Source of the DNA: DASZFV01 sp036494575
GTDB taxonomy: Bacteria; Myxococcota_A; Polyangia; Fen-1088
Assembly (NCBI GenBank): GCA_036494575.1
Contig: DASXOE010000159.1
Coordinates: 1 to 15,813, forward strand
DNA length: 15,813 bases
Direction: 5' to 3'
Part shown: positions 6,583 to 13,880 of the stretch, one piece after another
How positions within the stretch are numbered: the stretch's first letter is position 1
Layout: each line of letters opens with the position of its first letter
Made by a program: the position numbers and the translations under genes
The notes under the pieces: generated by a model
The model's input: only the letters and a program-made list of their open reading frames with translations
Database searches by the model: none
Told to the model about the DNA's origin: nothing

Positions 6583-7113
6583 ATGGCGGCGTGGAGACCG
6601 GTGGTCGTCGCCGCCGCGGTCTGCCTGGCGTCGGGCTGCTCCTTCATGTTCAGCGAGGGCCCACCCGACGATCGCCGCATGCTCGAGAGCTTCCAGTGCG
6701 CAGAGAGCTACGCGCCGCCCGTCGCCGACACGATCGCCGGTGGTCTGTTCGCGCTCGGGGCGGTGAACGCGGCCGCGAAAAAGGAGATCCGCGTCGCGAT
6801 GGCGCGGCCCATCGATCAGTCGACGGTCCGCCGTGAACAGAACGTCGCCATAGGCATCAGCGCCGCGTTCGCGGCCATCGCCGCGGCCGGCTCCGTCTAC
6901 GGGTATCACGCCGTGGGCGACTGTCGCGAAGCCCAGACGAAACGCCTCAGAGAGGTCGCGCGCGCGAGCGCGCTGCCGCCACCCTACGGCATCCCTCCGA
7001 ACGGAGAGCCGCCGCCCCTGTGGCCTCCGCGCCTCGCTCCCGCGGCGGCTGCCGCGCCGCCTCCCTCTCCGGCGGCACCCGACGCGCCGCCCGCTACTCC
7101 TCCTTCTCCATGA
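6583..7113 (+). CDS. putative outer-membrane lipoprotein, Pro/Ala-rich tail
   Basis: 176 residues, function unknown. The N-terminus MAAWRPVVVAAAVCLASGC is a textbook lipoprotein signal: short n-region with Arg, hydrophobic core and lipobox LASGC with lipidated Cys19. The following Ser does not retain it in the inner membrane. A conserved-looking block CAESYAPPVADTIAGGLFAL follows, then a hydrophobic segment (NVAIGISAAFAAIAAAGSVYG) that could insert in a membrane, then a Pro/Ala-rich low-complexity tail from about residue 130. Two more cysteines flank the hydrophobic part. Such lipoproteins with a Pro-rich tail are frequent in myxobacteria. An in-frame ATG at 6541 would overlap the divergent protease start by 2 bases and lengthen the n-region, so I prefer 6583. 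No Shine-Dalgarno is seen for either. The 3' end overlaps the convergent DUF4384-like gene by 20 bases. Confidence 0.75.
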   Translation: MAAWRPVVVAAAVCLASGCSFMFSEGPPDDRRMLESFQCAESYAPPVADTIAGGLFALGAVNAAAKKEIRVAMARPIDQSTVRREQNVAIGISAAFAAIAAAGSVYGYHAVGDCREAQTKRLREVARASALPPPYGIPPNGEPPPLWPPRLAPAAAAAPPPSPAAPDAPPATPPSP

Positions 7114-7579
7114 CGAGATCGATCTCCTCGGCGTCGGCGCCGCGCGCCTCGAGGGAGAAGGGGTGGTCGGCGAAGACCGCCGTGACGACGACCTTGCCCG
7201 CGCCGAGCGCGAGCGTCGGCTGCACGGGCAGCGCCTCGCCGGGCCGAACGAGCGCGGCGTCGCGGGCGGCAGCGGCCGGGAAGATCGTCGTCGCCGCGGC
7301 GGCGCCGTCGCGCAAGCGCACGAGGAGATAGCGAGCGCTTTCGGCCCGCACCAAGAAACGGAGCACGTCGCCTCCCCGCACGGGCGTGCCCGGCGCGAGC
7401 GGCCGCACCTCGAGGCCGCGCTGGAAGGAAACGCCCAGCCCCACCGAGGTCGCGCGCGAGGCCCCGCGCTGACCGACGTACGGCGTGGCCGCCGGCGGCT
7501 CGGCGACCGGCCGGGCCACGAGGAACGCGAGCCCGCCGATGGCGGCCAGGATCGCCACCAGGATCGCCGCTCGCTTCAT
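7094..7579 (-). CDS. membrane-anchored DUF4384-like protein in the BMC shell operon
   Basis: 161 residues. Residues 4-22 (AAILVAILAAIGGLAFLVA), after a short basic start MKR, form a single membrane anchor or uncleaved signal. This would place the remainder outside the cytoplasm. The soluble part resembles the DUF4384 beta-sandwich: GGDVLRFLVRAESARYLLVRL (69-89, its first strands), TTIFPA, then LVRPGEALPVQ and VVVTAVFADHPFSL. That domain is common in myxobacterial regulators and serine/threonine kinase-linked proteins, where it follows a membrane segment; its role is unknown. The ATG at 7579 follows the BMC-H stop after only 8 bases, so it is very probably cotranscribed with the shell genes. 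It ends in an acidic tail. The assignment to DUF4384 is by strand pattern, not by search. It may simply be a downstream passenger. Confidence 0.72.
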   Translation of the reverse strand: MKRAAILVAILAAIGGLAFLVARPVAEPPAATPYVGQRGASRATSVGLGVSFQRGLEVRPLAPGTPVRGGDVLRFLVRAESARYLLVRLRDGAAAATTIFPAAAARDAALVRPGEALPVQPTLALGAGKVVVTAVFADHPFSLEARGADAEEIDLVMEKEE

Positions 7580-7587
7580 CGGCGGAG

Positions 7588-7881
<294 letters not shown>

Positions 7882-7885
7882 GGTG

Positions 7886-7892
7886 TCTCCCC
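7886..7892 (-). promoter_or_regulatory. strong ribosome binding site of the BMC-H gene
   Basis: GGGGAGA on the minus strand lies 4 bases before the ATG at 7881. It is stronger than the sites of the other shell genes. That fits the need for a large excess of BMC-H over the other shell proteins. Confidence 0.8.
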
Positions 7893-7927
7893 TTGCGACT
7901 TTCCGTTTTCTTCATCTCGTCTGGTCA

Positions 7928-8569
<642 letters not shown>

Positions 8570-8625
8570 AGTGCCTCACGGTACCAGGCCGGCGCCTCCC
8601 GCTTCAAGCTCTCGGTCATGGTGAC

Positions 8626-8725
8626 CGCGTGACGCCTCCGGCATCACGATCGCGTGACACCTCGCGCATGACGACCGCGTGACACCTCCGGCATCACGAC
8701 CGCGTGACACCTCCGGCATCACGAT
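8626..8725. repeat. four tandem 25-bp repeats with operator-like dyads
   Basis: Four units of exactly 25 bases (8626-8650, 8651-8675, 8676-8700, 8701-8725). Units 3 and 4 differ at one position, unit 1 at two or three, and unit 2 at about four. A decayed partial unit precedes (about 8607-8625) and another follows (8726 on). Unit junctions form the dyad TCACG-N4-CGTGA at 8644-8657 and 8694-8707, with one mismatch at 8669-8682. A degraded half occurs at 8624-8632 and another after 8719. The array fills the intergenic space between the BMC-T gene and the divergent TolC-family gene, where a promoter for each must lie. It could be a multi-site operator for the shell operon or a neutral minisatellite. 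It has no CRISPR-like unique spacers. Confidence 0.85.
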
Positions 8726-8775
8726 TCGCGCGACACGGCACGCGCGCCGCGCGCGGGTTATCATCGCCGAGCTTC

Positions 8776-10308
8776 ATGCGCGCCCCTCTCTTGGTCTTCT
8801 CGCTCACGGCGGCCGCCCTCCTCGCGACGACGACGCCGCCCGCCGCCCGCGGGGCCGAAGTGGCGTCGCCGACCGGGGCGCCCGAACCGATCGGGATCGC
8901 CTTGCGCGACGCAATCGTGCGCGCCGTTGCCGGCAACATCCAGCTCCTGAAACAGAACGTGGCGCTGCGCACGAGCAGCGGCAACTTCGTCGCCGCCCTC
9001 GGGCAGTTCGACGTCACGCTCGCGGGCGACGGCACGTTCACGCACAACGTGAACCCGCCGCTGCAGCCCGGCGACTTCTCCGCCGGCATCACCAACAGCG
9101 CCGTCTTCGATCTCTCGCTGTCGCGCGCTCTCGAGTCCGGCGGCAACCTCGCGCTCGCGCTTCAAGGCCGCGGCTCGAAATCGTCGGCGGCGCTGACCTG
9201 CGGCATGATCAACAACAAGGTCTCGTGCCCCATCTACTCGCCGTCCGCGGTCCTGACGTTCACGCAGCCGCTCCTGCGCGGGTTTGGCCGCGAGATCGCG
9301 GAGGCCAACCTGCGCAAGACCAGCATCGGCCGCGACCTCGCTCTGCTCAACCGCCAGGCCCAAGCCGCGAACAGCGTGCGCGACACGATCATCGCCTACT
9401 GGGAGCTCGCCTATCAGACCCAGGATCTCGAGATCCAGCGCTTCTCCGAGAAGCTCGCGCGTGAACAACTCCGCACGACGGAGGCGCAGGTGCAGGTCGG
9501 CAAGATGGGCGAGCTGGCCGCGGCCGCGGTCCGGCGGGCCATCGCCACGGCCCAGCAGGCGGAGGCGAGCTCGGAGCAGGCGCTCATCGGCCGCGCCCTC
9601 GACTTGCAGCGTCTCTTCGGCGCCGCCGTGCCGCGAGGCTTCGTGGGATACAAGGCCTCAGACGCACTCGACGCCACGAAGCACGACGTCGAGGTCGACG
9701 TAGAGACGAAGCACGCGCTCGAGGCGAGCCCGGCCCTCAAGTCCATCAAGATGGGCCTCGAGCTCACGCAGAGCGACGTGCGCGTCGCGCTCGACTCGAT
9801 GCGTCCCCAGCTGAACTTCGTGGGCACGATCGGCAACGGTGGCCGCAACCCGGATGTCTCGACCAGCCTCGGACAGATGAAGGATGCCGCCAACATCGAC
9901 TACTCCGCCGGCTTCAACTTCACGCTGCCCGTGCAGAATCGCGCCGCGCGCGGCGCCTCGGAGGTGGCGCGCGCCGTCGAGGACAGCGCCGAGCTCGACG
10001 CCAAAGACCTGGAGCTGTCGATCCGCGACACCGTCGCCCGCATGGCGGCGCAGATCCGTTCGGCGGGCGCACGCGTCGAGTTCGGCCGCGCCGCCGTCAC
10101 CTACTCGGAGGACAACCTCAAGGCCGAGCTGGCCCGCTTCCAGATCGGCGTCTCGACGAACAACGACGTCCTCTTGCGCCAACAGGAGCTCAAGCAAGCG
10201 CAGATCAGCGTCGCGCGCGCCGCCTCCGACCTGCTCGAGGGTGAGGTCGCGCTCTCCGCCCTCACGGGCGACATCCTCGAGAGCTACGGCATCACGTTGC
10301 GTCCGTAG
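8776..10308 (+). CDS. TolC-family outer membrane efflux protein
   Basis: 510 residues. Residues 1-27 form a cleavable signal peptide (MRAPLLVFSLTAAALLATTT, cut near ARGA-E). There is no lipobox Cys, so it is TolC-like rather than OprM-like. Two long outer-membrane-efflux repeats of alternating helix and strand follow. Recognisable pieces are the first helix pair (ALRDAIVRAVAGNIQLLKQN), VLTFTQPLLRGFGREIAEAN, the helix IAYWELAYQTQDLEIQRFSE, and the second-repeat counterpart beginning FNFTLPVQNRAARGASEVAR. The trimeric channel-tunnel would export substrates across the outer membrane. No inner-membrane pump or periplasmic adaptor gene is nearby, so its partner is unknown. I chose the ATG at 8776 because upstream in-frame starts run into the repeat array. 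A TATCAT sequence (8759-8764) lies just upstream. Its 3' end overlaps the convergent regulator gene by 17 bases. Confidence 0.92.
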   Translation: MRAPLLVFSLTAAALLATTTPPAARGAEVASPTGAPEPIGIALRDAIVRAVAGNIQLLKQNVALRTSSGNFVAALGQFDVTLAGDGTFTHNVNPPLQPGDFSAGITNSAVFDLSLSRALESGGNLALALQGRGSKSSAALTCGMINNKVSCPIYSPSAVLTFTQPLLRGFGREIAEANLRKTSIGRDLALLNRQAQAANSVRDTIIAYWELAYQTQDLEIQRFSEKLAREQLRTTEAQVQVGKMGELAAAAVRRAIATAQQAEASSEQALIGRALDLQRLFGAAVPRGFVGYKASDALDATKHDVEVDVETKHALEASPALKSIKMGLELTQSDVRVALDSMRPQLNFVGTIGNGGRNPDVSTSLGQMKDAANIDYSAGFNFTLPVQNRAARGASEVARAVEDSAELDAKDLELSIRDTVARMAAQIRSAGARVEFGRAAVTYSEDNLKAELARFQIGVSTNNDVLLRQQELKQAQISVARAASDLLEGEVALSALTGDILESYGITLRP

Positions 10309-11314
10309 CCGCACGCCTCGCGCGCTCGACCATGAACGTCACGGGAACCGTCATGTTCTCTGCGCGAACGTGTGTCTCGGCGTGCCGCCTCGCCCAGACG
10401 CGAAAGACCTCGTCCGCGAAACCCTGCCCGATTCCTTCCACGCCGGCGAAATCGAGGATGACGTGACGGAATCGCTCCAAGCCCGCGAGCAGGCGCTTCG
10501 CTTCCGATCGAGAAACGAACCTGACGCCATGCTCGAAGAGCTTGACGACGACGCGCGAGCTGTCGAACTCGAAGTCGTGGGTATACGGCGCGTAGATGTC
10601 CTCCAGGGTCCTCGTCTCGACGAGCGACGTCTCGAAGCGAACCGTCGTACCCGCGCGCGATGGACCTTCGGAGATCGATTGATCGTGACGGACATTGTCT
10701 ATGATCCAGAGGAGGCCATTGGCCTCGAGCTCGAACGTACGGGCCATCTTGGACGTGAAGAAGATCCCTTCGCCGCTGTGATGCTCGGGCTGTGTCGAGA
10801 TCTTCCCCTTGGAGATCTCTTGCAGCGCCGCCAGCCCACTGTCGAGACCGAGCTTCGCTCTCACGTTCTCGAACGCGCCCACGCCCTCGTCCCTGACGAT
10901 GAATCGCGCCAGCCGCGCGTCGACCTCGACGTCGACCTCGACATCAATCGCCGAAGAGCCGGAGTGATCGATGGCATTGTTCAACATCTCGGTAAACGCA
11001 TGCGCGACGATGGCGGCCGCGTTCTTGAACTCGGTCAGCCTCGGGAGCGCCGCGCGCGCATCGTCCCAGACCCTGTCTTCAGCCAGTCCTGCAGTCCGCG
11101 TCAGGTGGGCATGGAAGACGCTCGCGCGCGACCGGTACCGGGCGCCGCGTCCCTTGCCTTCCAAGACGATCCGGCCGGAGGCGACCAGCTGGCGGAGGTA
11201 CCGATGTACTGCCTGTCGTGAAAGCCCCGTAGCGGCCGAGATATCCCCGCTGGAGAAGCTTCCTTTCGTCAATACCAGGTTATTGACGATTTCTCGAATC
11301 TCGGTCTGCCCCAC
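10292..11314 (-). CDS. three-part regulator: HTH domain, GHKL ATPase, STAS-like DUF4325
   Basis: 340 residues. Residues 1-60 are a winged-helix HTH (GDISAATGLSRQAVHRYLRQLVASGRI, recognition helix about 31-43). Residues 95-230 are a GHKL/HATPase domain of the RsbW kind: N-box EMLNNAIDHS (109-118), G1 box DEGVG (142-146) and G2 box SGEGIFFTSKMA (180-191). Residues 235-335 look like the STAS-like DUF4325 domain (RFRHVILDFAGVEGIGQGFADEVFRVW). The parts recall a DNA-binding domain fused to an anti-sigma kinase and its antagonist; the biological role is unknown to me. The start is GTG at 11314. GC and GC3 look lower than in the neighbours, which suggests transfer. The region from codons 9-16 to about 60 bases upstream carries a phased operator cluster, so autoregulation is likely. 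Confidence 0.85.
   Translation of the reverse strand: MGQTEIREIVNNLVLTKGSFSSGDISAATGLSRQAVHRYLRQLVASGRIVLEGKGRGARYRSRASVFHAHLTRTAGLAEDRVWDDARAALPRLTEFKNAAAIVAHAFTEMLNNAIDHSGSSAIDVEVDVEVDARLARFIVRDEGVGAFENVRAKLGLDSGLAALQEISKGKISTQPEHHSGEGIFFTSKMARTFELEANGLLWIIDNVRHDQSISEGPSRAGTTVRFETSLVETRTLEDIYAPYTHDFEFDSSRVVVKLFEHGVRFVSRSEAKRLLAGLERFRHVILDFAGVEGIGQGFADEVFRVWARRHAETHVRAENMTVPVTFMVERARRAATDAT
11267..11288. promoter_or_regulatory. 22-bp palindromic operator candidate inside the start of the HTH-ATPase gene
   Basis: CGTCAATA-N6-TATTGACG, perfect 8-bp arms, within codons about 9-16 of the regulator gene. Its arms and total length are identical to those of the palindrome at 11355-11376, exactly 88 bases away. 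A coding constraint alone would not create a copy of the same palindrome. Confidence 0.7.
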
Positions 11315-11321
11315 GAATTAA

Positions 11322-11349
11322 CGTCAACATAATCGGTGATAAACGTCAA
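11322..11349. promoter_or_regulatory. two direct half-sites (CGTCAACATA) of the same operator
   Basis: AACGTCAACATA occurs at 11320-11331 and again at 11342-11353, a spacing of 22 bases (two helical turns). Both share the CGTCAA core of the flanking palindromes and lie directly before the GTG start at 11314. On the minus strand each reads as TTGACG, so they may double as -35 elements. Confidence 0.65.
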
Positions 11350-11354
11350 CATAT

Positions 11355-11376
11355 CGTCAATATGACCATATTGACG
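11355..11376. promoter_or_regulatory. 22-bp palindromic operator candidate upstream of the HTH-ATPase gene
   Basis: CGTCAATATG-AC-CATATTGACG, perfect 10-bp arms, in an AT-rich gap between the end of the laccase-domain gene (11381) and the start of the regulator gene (11314). The size and symmetry fit a dimeric winged-helix repressor. No T-tract or GC-rich stem is present, so it is not an intrinsic terminator. Confidence 0.8.
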
Positions 11377-11380
11377 TTTG

Positions 11381-12181
11381 TCACTCCACCGCGACGATGA
11401 AGCCGACGTGTTGGCCCGTCGCTCCCCTGTCGCGCCTGAAGGAATAGAAGCGCCCCCGGTCCGAGCTCGTGCATTCGTCGCCGGCATCGATCAAACCCGG
11501 ATCGACGCCGGAACGCTCGAGGAGCACGCGATTGGCACGCTTGAGATCGACGCGTGCCTTCCCCGGCGCCGCGACGATGACGCCGGCTTCGCGCGCGCCG
11601 GGTAGTCCGGCCTCGAAGGCCTCGACGACCTCGGGCCCGACCTCGAAGCAGCAGGGGCCGATGGCGGGGCCGAGGGCGACGCGCAGGTCCTCGGGACGCG
11701 CGCCGAAATGCTCGTGCAGCGCGCGCACCGCCGCCGGAAGGACTCCGGCCAGCGTGCCGCGCCAGCCCGCGTGCACCGCGGCGCAGGCGCCGGTGCGCGG
11801 ATCCGCCACCAGGGCCGGGATGCAGTCGGCGACGAAGACGGCGACTGCCGCGTCGAGCCGGTCGCTGCAGAGGCCGTCGGCCCGGACGCCCGCCAGGTCC
11901 GATGGCGCGTCGGCAGCGCGCACGCGGGCGATCGCGGCGCCATGCACCTGCGTCGCGACGAAGACCGGCGCGCCCGCGGCGCGAGCGACGCGGCGGCGGT
12001 TTTCGGCGACGTTGTCGGCCGCATCGCCCCACTTGCCGCCCAGGTTGAGCGTGTCGTAGGGGGGCGCGCTCACGCCGCCCGCGCGCGTCGTGAACCCGTG
12101 CCGGAACGCCGCCGGGATGACCTTCGATCGCAGGAGCGGCAGCGCGCGCCCCTCCTCGTCGTCTTGGAGCACGACGATCAC
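11381..12181 (-). CDS. pgeF: PgeF/YfiH-type laccase-domain protein (multicopper-oxidase-like fold)
   Basis: 266 residues, usual for the Cu-oxidase_4 (DUF152) family. Members are linked to purine nucleoside hydrolysis and to peptidoglycan editing (PgeF removes mis-incorporated L-Ser precursors in E. coli). The metal-site residues are His80 in ATQVHG, Cys120 in FVADCIPALVAD and His137 in AVHAGWRGT. RHGFTTRAGGVS and GPAIGPCCFEVG are further family blocks, and the C-terminus has DRGRFYSFRRD. The GTG start at 12181 overlaps the stop of the pseudouridine synthase gene by 4 bases (GTGA). That is the usual rluD-yfiH order and implies translational coupling. Which of the proposed activities applies here is not decidable from sequence. 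Confidence 0.92.
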   Translation of the reverse strand: MIVVLQDDEEGRALPLLRSKVIPAAFRHGFTTRAGGVSAPPYDTLNLGGKWGDAADNVAENRRRVARAAGAPVFVATQVHGAAIARVRAADAPSDLAGVRADGLCSDRLDAAVAVFVADCIPALVADPRTGACAAVHAGWRGTLAGVLPAAVRALHEHFGARPEDLRVALGPAIGPCCFEVGPEVVEAFEAGLPGAREAGVIVAAPGKARVDLKRANRVLLERSGVDPGLIDAGDECTSSDRGRFYSFRRDRGATGQHVGFIVAVE

Positions 12182-13185
12182 GGCGCGCCCTTGCCGCCCC
12201 CGACCGACCGCAGCGCCGCGAGGGCCGCGCGCATGTCCGCGGGCAGCTCCGAGGAGAAGCTCATCGCCTCGCCCGTCGCCGGGTGCACGAAGCCGAGCGT
12301 GCGCGCGTGCAGGGCCTGCCGGCCCAGCTCTTCGGCGATGGGCCGCAGCGCCGGATCCCGCGGCGCGCGCCCGTAGGTCTTGTCGCCGAGCAACGCGCAC
12401 CCGAGCGCCGCGAGGTGCACGCGCACCTGGTGCGTGCGTCCGGTCTCGAGGCGGGCCTCGACGCGCGCCGCGCCCGCCCAGCGCTCGACGACCTTCCAGT
12501 TCGTCACGGCGCGCTTGCCCGCGCGCACGCGGCTCGAGAACTTCTTGCGCTCCTTCGGGTCGCGCCCGTAGAGCGTGTCGATGCGCCCGGCCGGACCAGG
12601 CGGCTTGCCCACGACGAGGGCGTCGTAGACGCGCTCGACCGTGTGCGCCTTGAAGGCCGCGCCGAGCGCGTTCATCGTCGCGTCGTCCTTGGCGACGACG
12701 AGCAGCCCCGACGTGTCCTTGTCGATGCGGTGGACGATGCCGGGCCGCAGCTCGCCGCCGATGCCGCGCAGATCGCGGCAGTGCGCGAGGAGCGCGTTCA
12801 CGAGCGTGCCCGCCTCGTGCCCCGCCGCCGGATGCACGACGAGGCCCGCCCGCTTGTCGACGACGACGAGCCACCTGTCCTCGTGGACGATCGCGAGCGG
12901 GATGTCCTCCGCCACGAGCTCCGTCGGCACGGCGGCGGGCGGCCTCCAGACGACGAGATCTCCCGCGCGCAGCTTGCGCGACGGCGCGCTCGCCGCCCCG
13001 TTGACCGTCACGGCGCCCTGCCCGATGTGCCGCCCGAGCTGCGACCGCGAGACGTCGGCGATCGCGTCCGCCAAGAAGACGTCCAGGCGCTTGCCCGCGC
13101 CCGCGGGCGCGACGACCAGCTCCCGCGGCGCCCCTACCAGATGCGCGACTTGACGTTCCCCTTGGACTTCAACATCACGTCGCAA
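12178..13185 (-). CDS. rluD: RluD-type 23S rRNA pseudouridine synthase
   Basis: 335 residues. The N-terminal S4 RNA-binding domain (about 25-85: GKRLDVFLADAIADVSRSQL ... GAVTVNGAA) precedes the RluA-family catalytic domain. The latter has GIVHRIDKDTSGLLVVAK, with Asp155 as the expected catalytic aspartate, YDALVVG and LETGRTHQVRVHLAALG. RluD modifies U1911, U1915 and U1917 of helix 69; RluA/RluC-like specificity cannot be excluded. The only standard start is a TTG at 13185. It has no clear Shine-Dalgarno and overlaps the preceding conserved small gene by 52 bases. The first 22 residues do not look conserved, so a non-standard start (for example CTG near 13119) or a coupled start is possible. 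It overlaps the laccase-domain gene by 4 bases. Confidence 0.88.
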   Translation of the reverse strand: MRRDVEVQGERQVAHLVGAPRELVVAPAGAGKRLDVFLADAIADVSRSQLGRHIGQGAVTVNGAASAPSRKLRAGDLVVWRPPAAVPTELVAEDIPLAIVHEDRWLVVVDKRAGLVVHPAAGHEAGTLVNALLAHCRDLRGIGGELRPGIVHRIDKDTSGLLVVAKDDATMNALGAAFKAHTVERVYDALVVGKPPGPAGRIDTLYGRDPKERKKFSSRVRAGKRAVTNWKVVERWAGAARVEARLETGRTHQVRVHLAALGCALLGDKTYGRAPRDPALRPIAEELGRQALHARTLGFVHPATGEAMSFSSELPADMRAALAALRSVGGGKGAP

Positions 13186-13397
13186 AGCGCCCGATCGTAG
13201 TGGCCCTGGCCGTAGATCTCGGGCGTGACGCGGCTCTTGAACAGCACGCGACCCTCGTCGATCTCGTGAGACATCGCGTCGAAGAGCGTGTCGTTCTCGA
13301 TGCCTTCGACGATCTTCTTCTCGTGATAGAGCGTGAGGTCGGAGGCGATCGCGCGCGCGAGCTGGCGCGCGCGCTCCGGCTTGTCGATCAGGACCAT
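13134..13397 (-). CDS. conserved 87-residue protein upstream of rluD
   Basis: 87 residues, no named family recognised. The sequence is mostly helical and reads like a real protein: KPERARQLARAIASDLTLYH, EKKIVEGIENDTLFDAMSHE, then IDEGRVLFKSRVTPEIYGQG and HYDRALCDVM. The pattern 'ARxIxSDLxLY...DTLF...EGR.LFKSRV' fits a small conserved protein that I recall from several myxobacteria, of unknown function. It starts at the ATG at 13397; the frame upstream of that is low-complexity and not believable. No Shine-Dalgarno is seen. It ends inside the 5' part of the rluD frame, and it follows the PilZ gene (stop at 13412) after 14 bases. PilZ, this gene, rluD and the laccase-domain gene therefore form one probable operon. 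Confidence 0.75.
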   Translation of the reverse strand: MVLIDKPERARQLARAIASDLTLYHEKKIVEGIENDTLFDAMSHEIDEGRVLFKSRVTPEIYGQGHYDRALCDVMLKSKGNVKSRIW

Positions 13398-13411
13398 GGC
13401 CGGCAAGTGTA

Positions 13412-13750
13412 CTACAGCGATTCGCGCCCGCCCAACGCCTCCACGGGCAGCGGCGACGTCGAGTCGAGCCGGCGCACGCCGACCTGACCCTCGGCCGTGA
13501 CGTAGACGACCTCGGTCGTCACGCGCACGGGCGCCCCCTGCCCATCGCGGGGCAGCTCGAGCTCGACGATCTGGCCGGGCTTCTCGTCGCCGAGGGGGCT
13601 CTGCAAGAGCAACCCGTCGCGCGAGACATTCTCGACGCGGCGCAGATATCGGCCACCGCCGGACAGCTCGATGGCGTAGAAGTTGGCCGACACCCGGCGG
13701 CGGGCACGGCGATCGTCCATTGAGGGGGCCCAAAATCGCTTCGTGTTCAT
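13412..13750 (-). CDS. PilZ-domain protein (candidate c-di-GMP receptor)
   Basis: 112 residues, essentially a single PilZ domain. The c-di-GMP-binding signatures are present: the RxxxR motif in DDRRARRRV (Arg14 and Arg18, with neighbouring arginines) and the (D/N)xSxxG motif in NVSRDG (Asn41-Gly46). Strands such as GGRYLRRVENVSRDGLLLQS and GQIVELELPRD complete the six-stranded barrel. With both motifs intact it should bind c-di-GMP, and as a stand-alone domain it probably acts by binding a partner. In myxobacteria such proteins affect motility and exopolysaccharide. The ATG at 13750 is used; a second in-frame ATG at 13720 directly before the RxxxR motif is possible. It is the first gene of the run leading to rluD. 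Confidence 0.88.
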   Translation of the reverse strand: MNTKRFWAPSMDDRRARRRVSANFYAIELSGGGRYLRRVENVSRDGLLLQSPLGDEKPGQIVELELPRDGQGAPVRVTTEVVYVTAEGQVGVRRLDSTSPLPVEALGGRESL

Positions 13751-13761
13751 CGTATGTTGAA

Positions 13762-13790
13762 AAACTACATCCGACTACGTTTCGCGTCAA
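13762..13790 (-). promoter_or_regulatory. possible sigma-70-like promoter for the PilZ operon
   Basis: On the minus strand TTGACG (13790-13785) is separated by 17 bases from TAGTTT (13767-13762), in a locally AT-rich stretch that ends the GC-rich coding blocks. The -10 matches consensus at only 3 of 6 positions. Transcription would begin near 13755, giving an almost leaderless mRNA for the 13750 start, or a leader of about 35 bases for the 13720 start. Confidence 0.35.
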
Positions 13791-13880
13791 CTCCTGACAT
13801 TGACACACCCGGCCAAGCCGGGCTCGTGAGCCGTGAAGCTGCCGTGGCCTCGGGGCGTCCGAGACGCTAGGCTGCCCGCC

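Noticed and set aside
8626..8725. CRISPR array
   Set aside because: The repeats are directly adjacent 25-base units with no unique spacers, and no cas genes are nearby.
8576..8764. A 62-codon open frame across the 25-bp repeats on the minus strand, with repeated GGAGG-and-ATG units
   Set aside because: The frame exists only because the GC-rich repeats lack stops. The repeat period is not a multiple of 3, the peptide has no recognisable features, and it lies in the control region of two divergent genes.
11381..12874. A long minus-strand frame upstream of the laccase-domain protein, suggesting a fusion
   Set aside because: The extra residues before 12181 are an Arg/Ala-rich shadow of the pseudouridine synthase frame, and a GTGA overlap start explains the gene.
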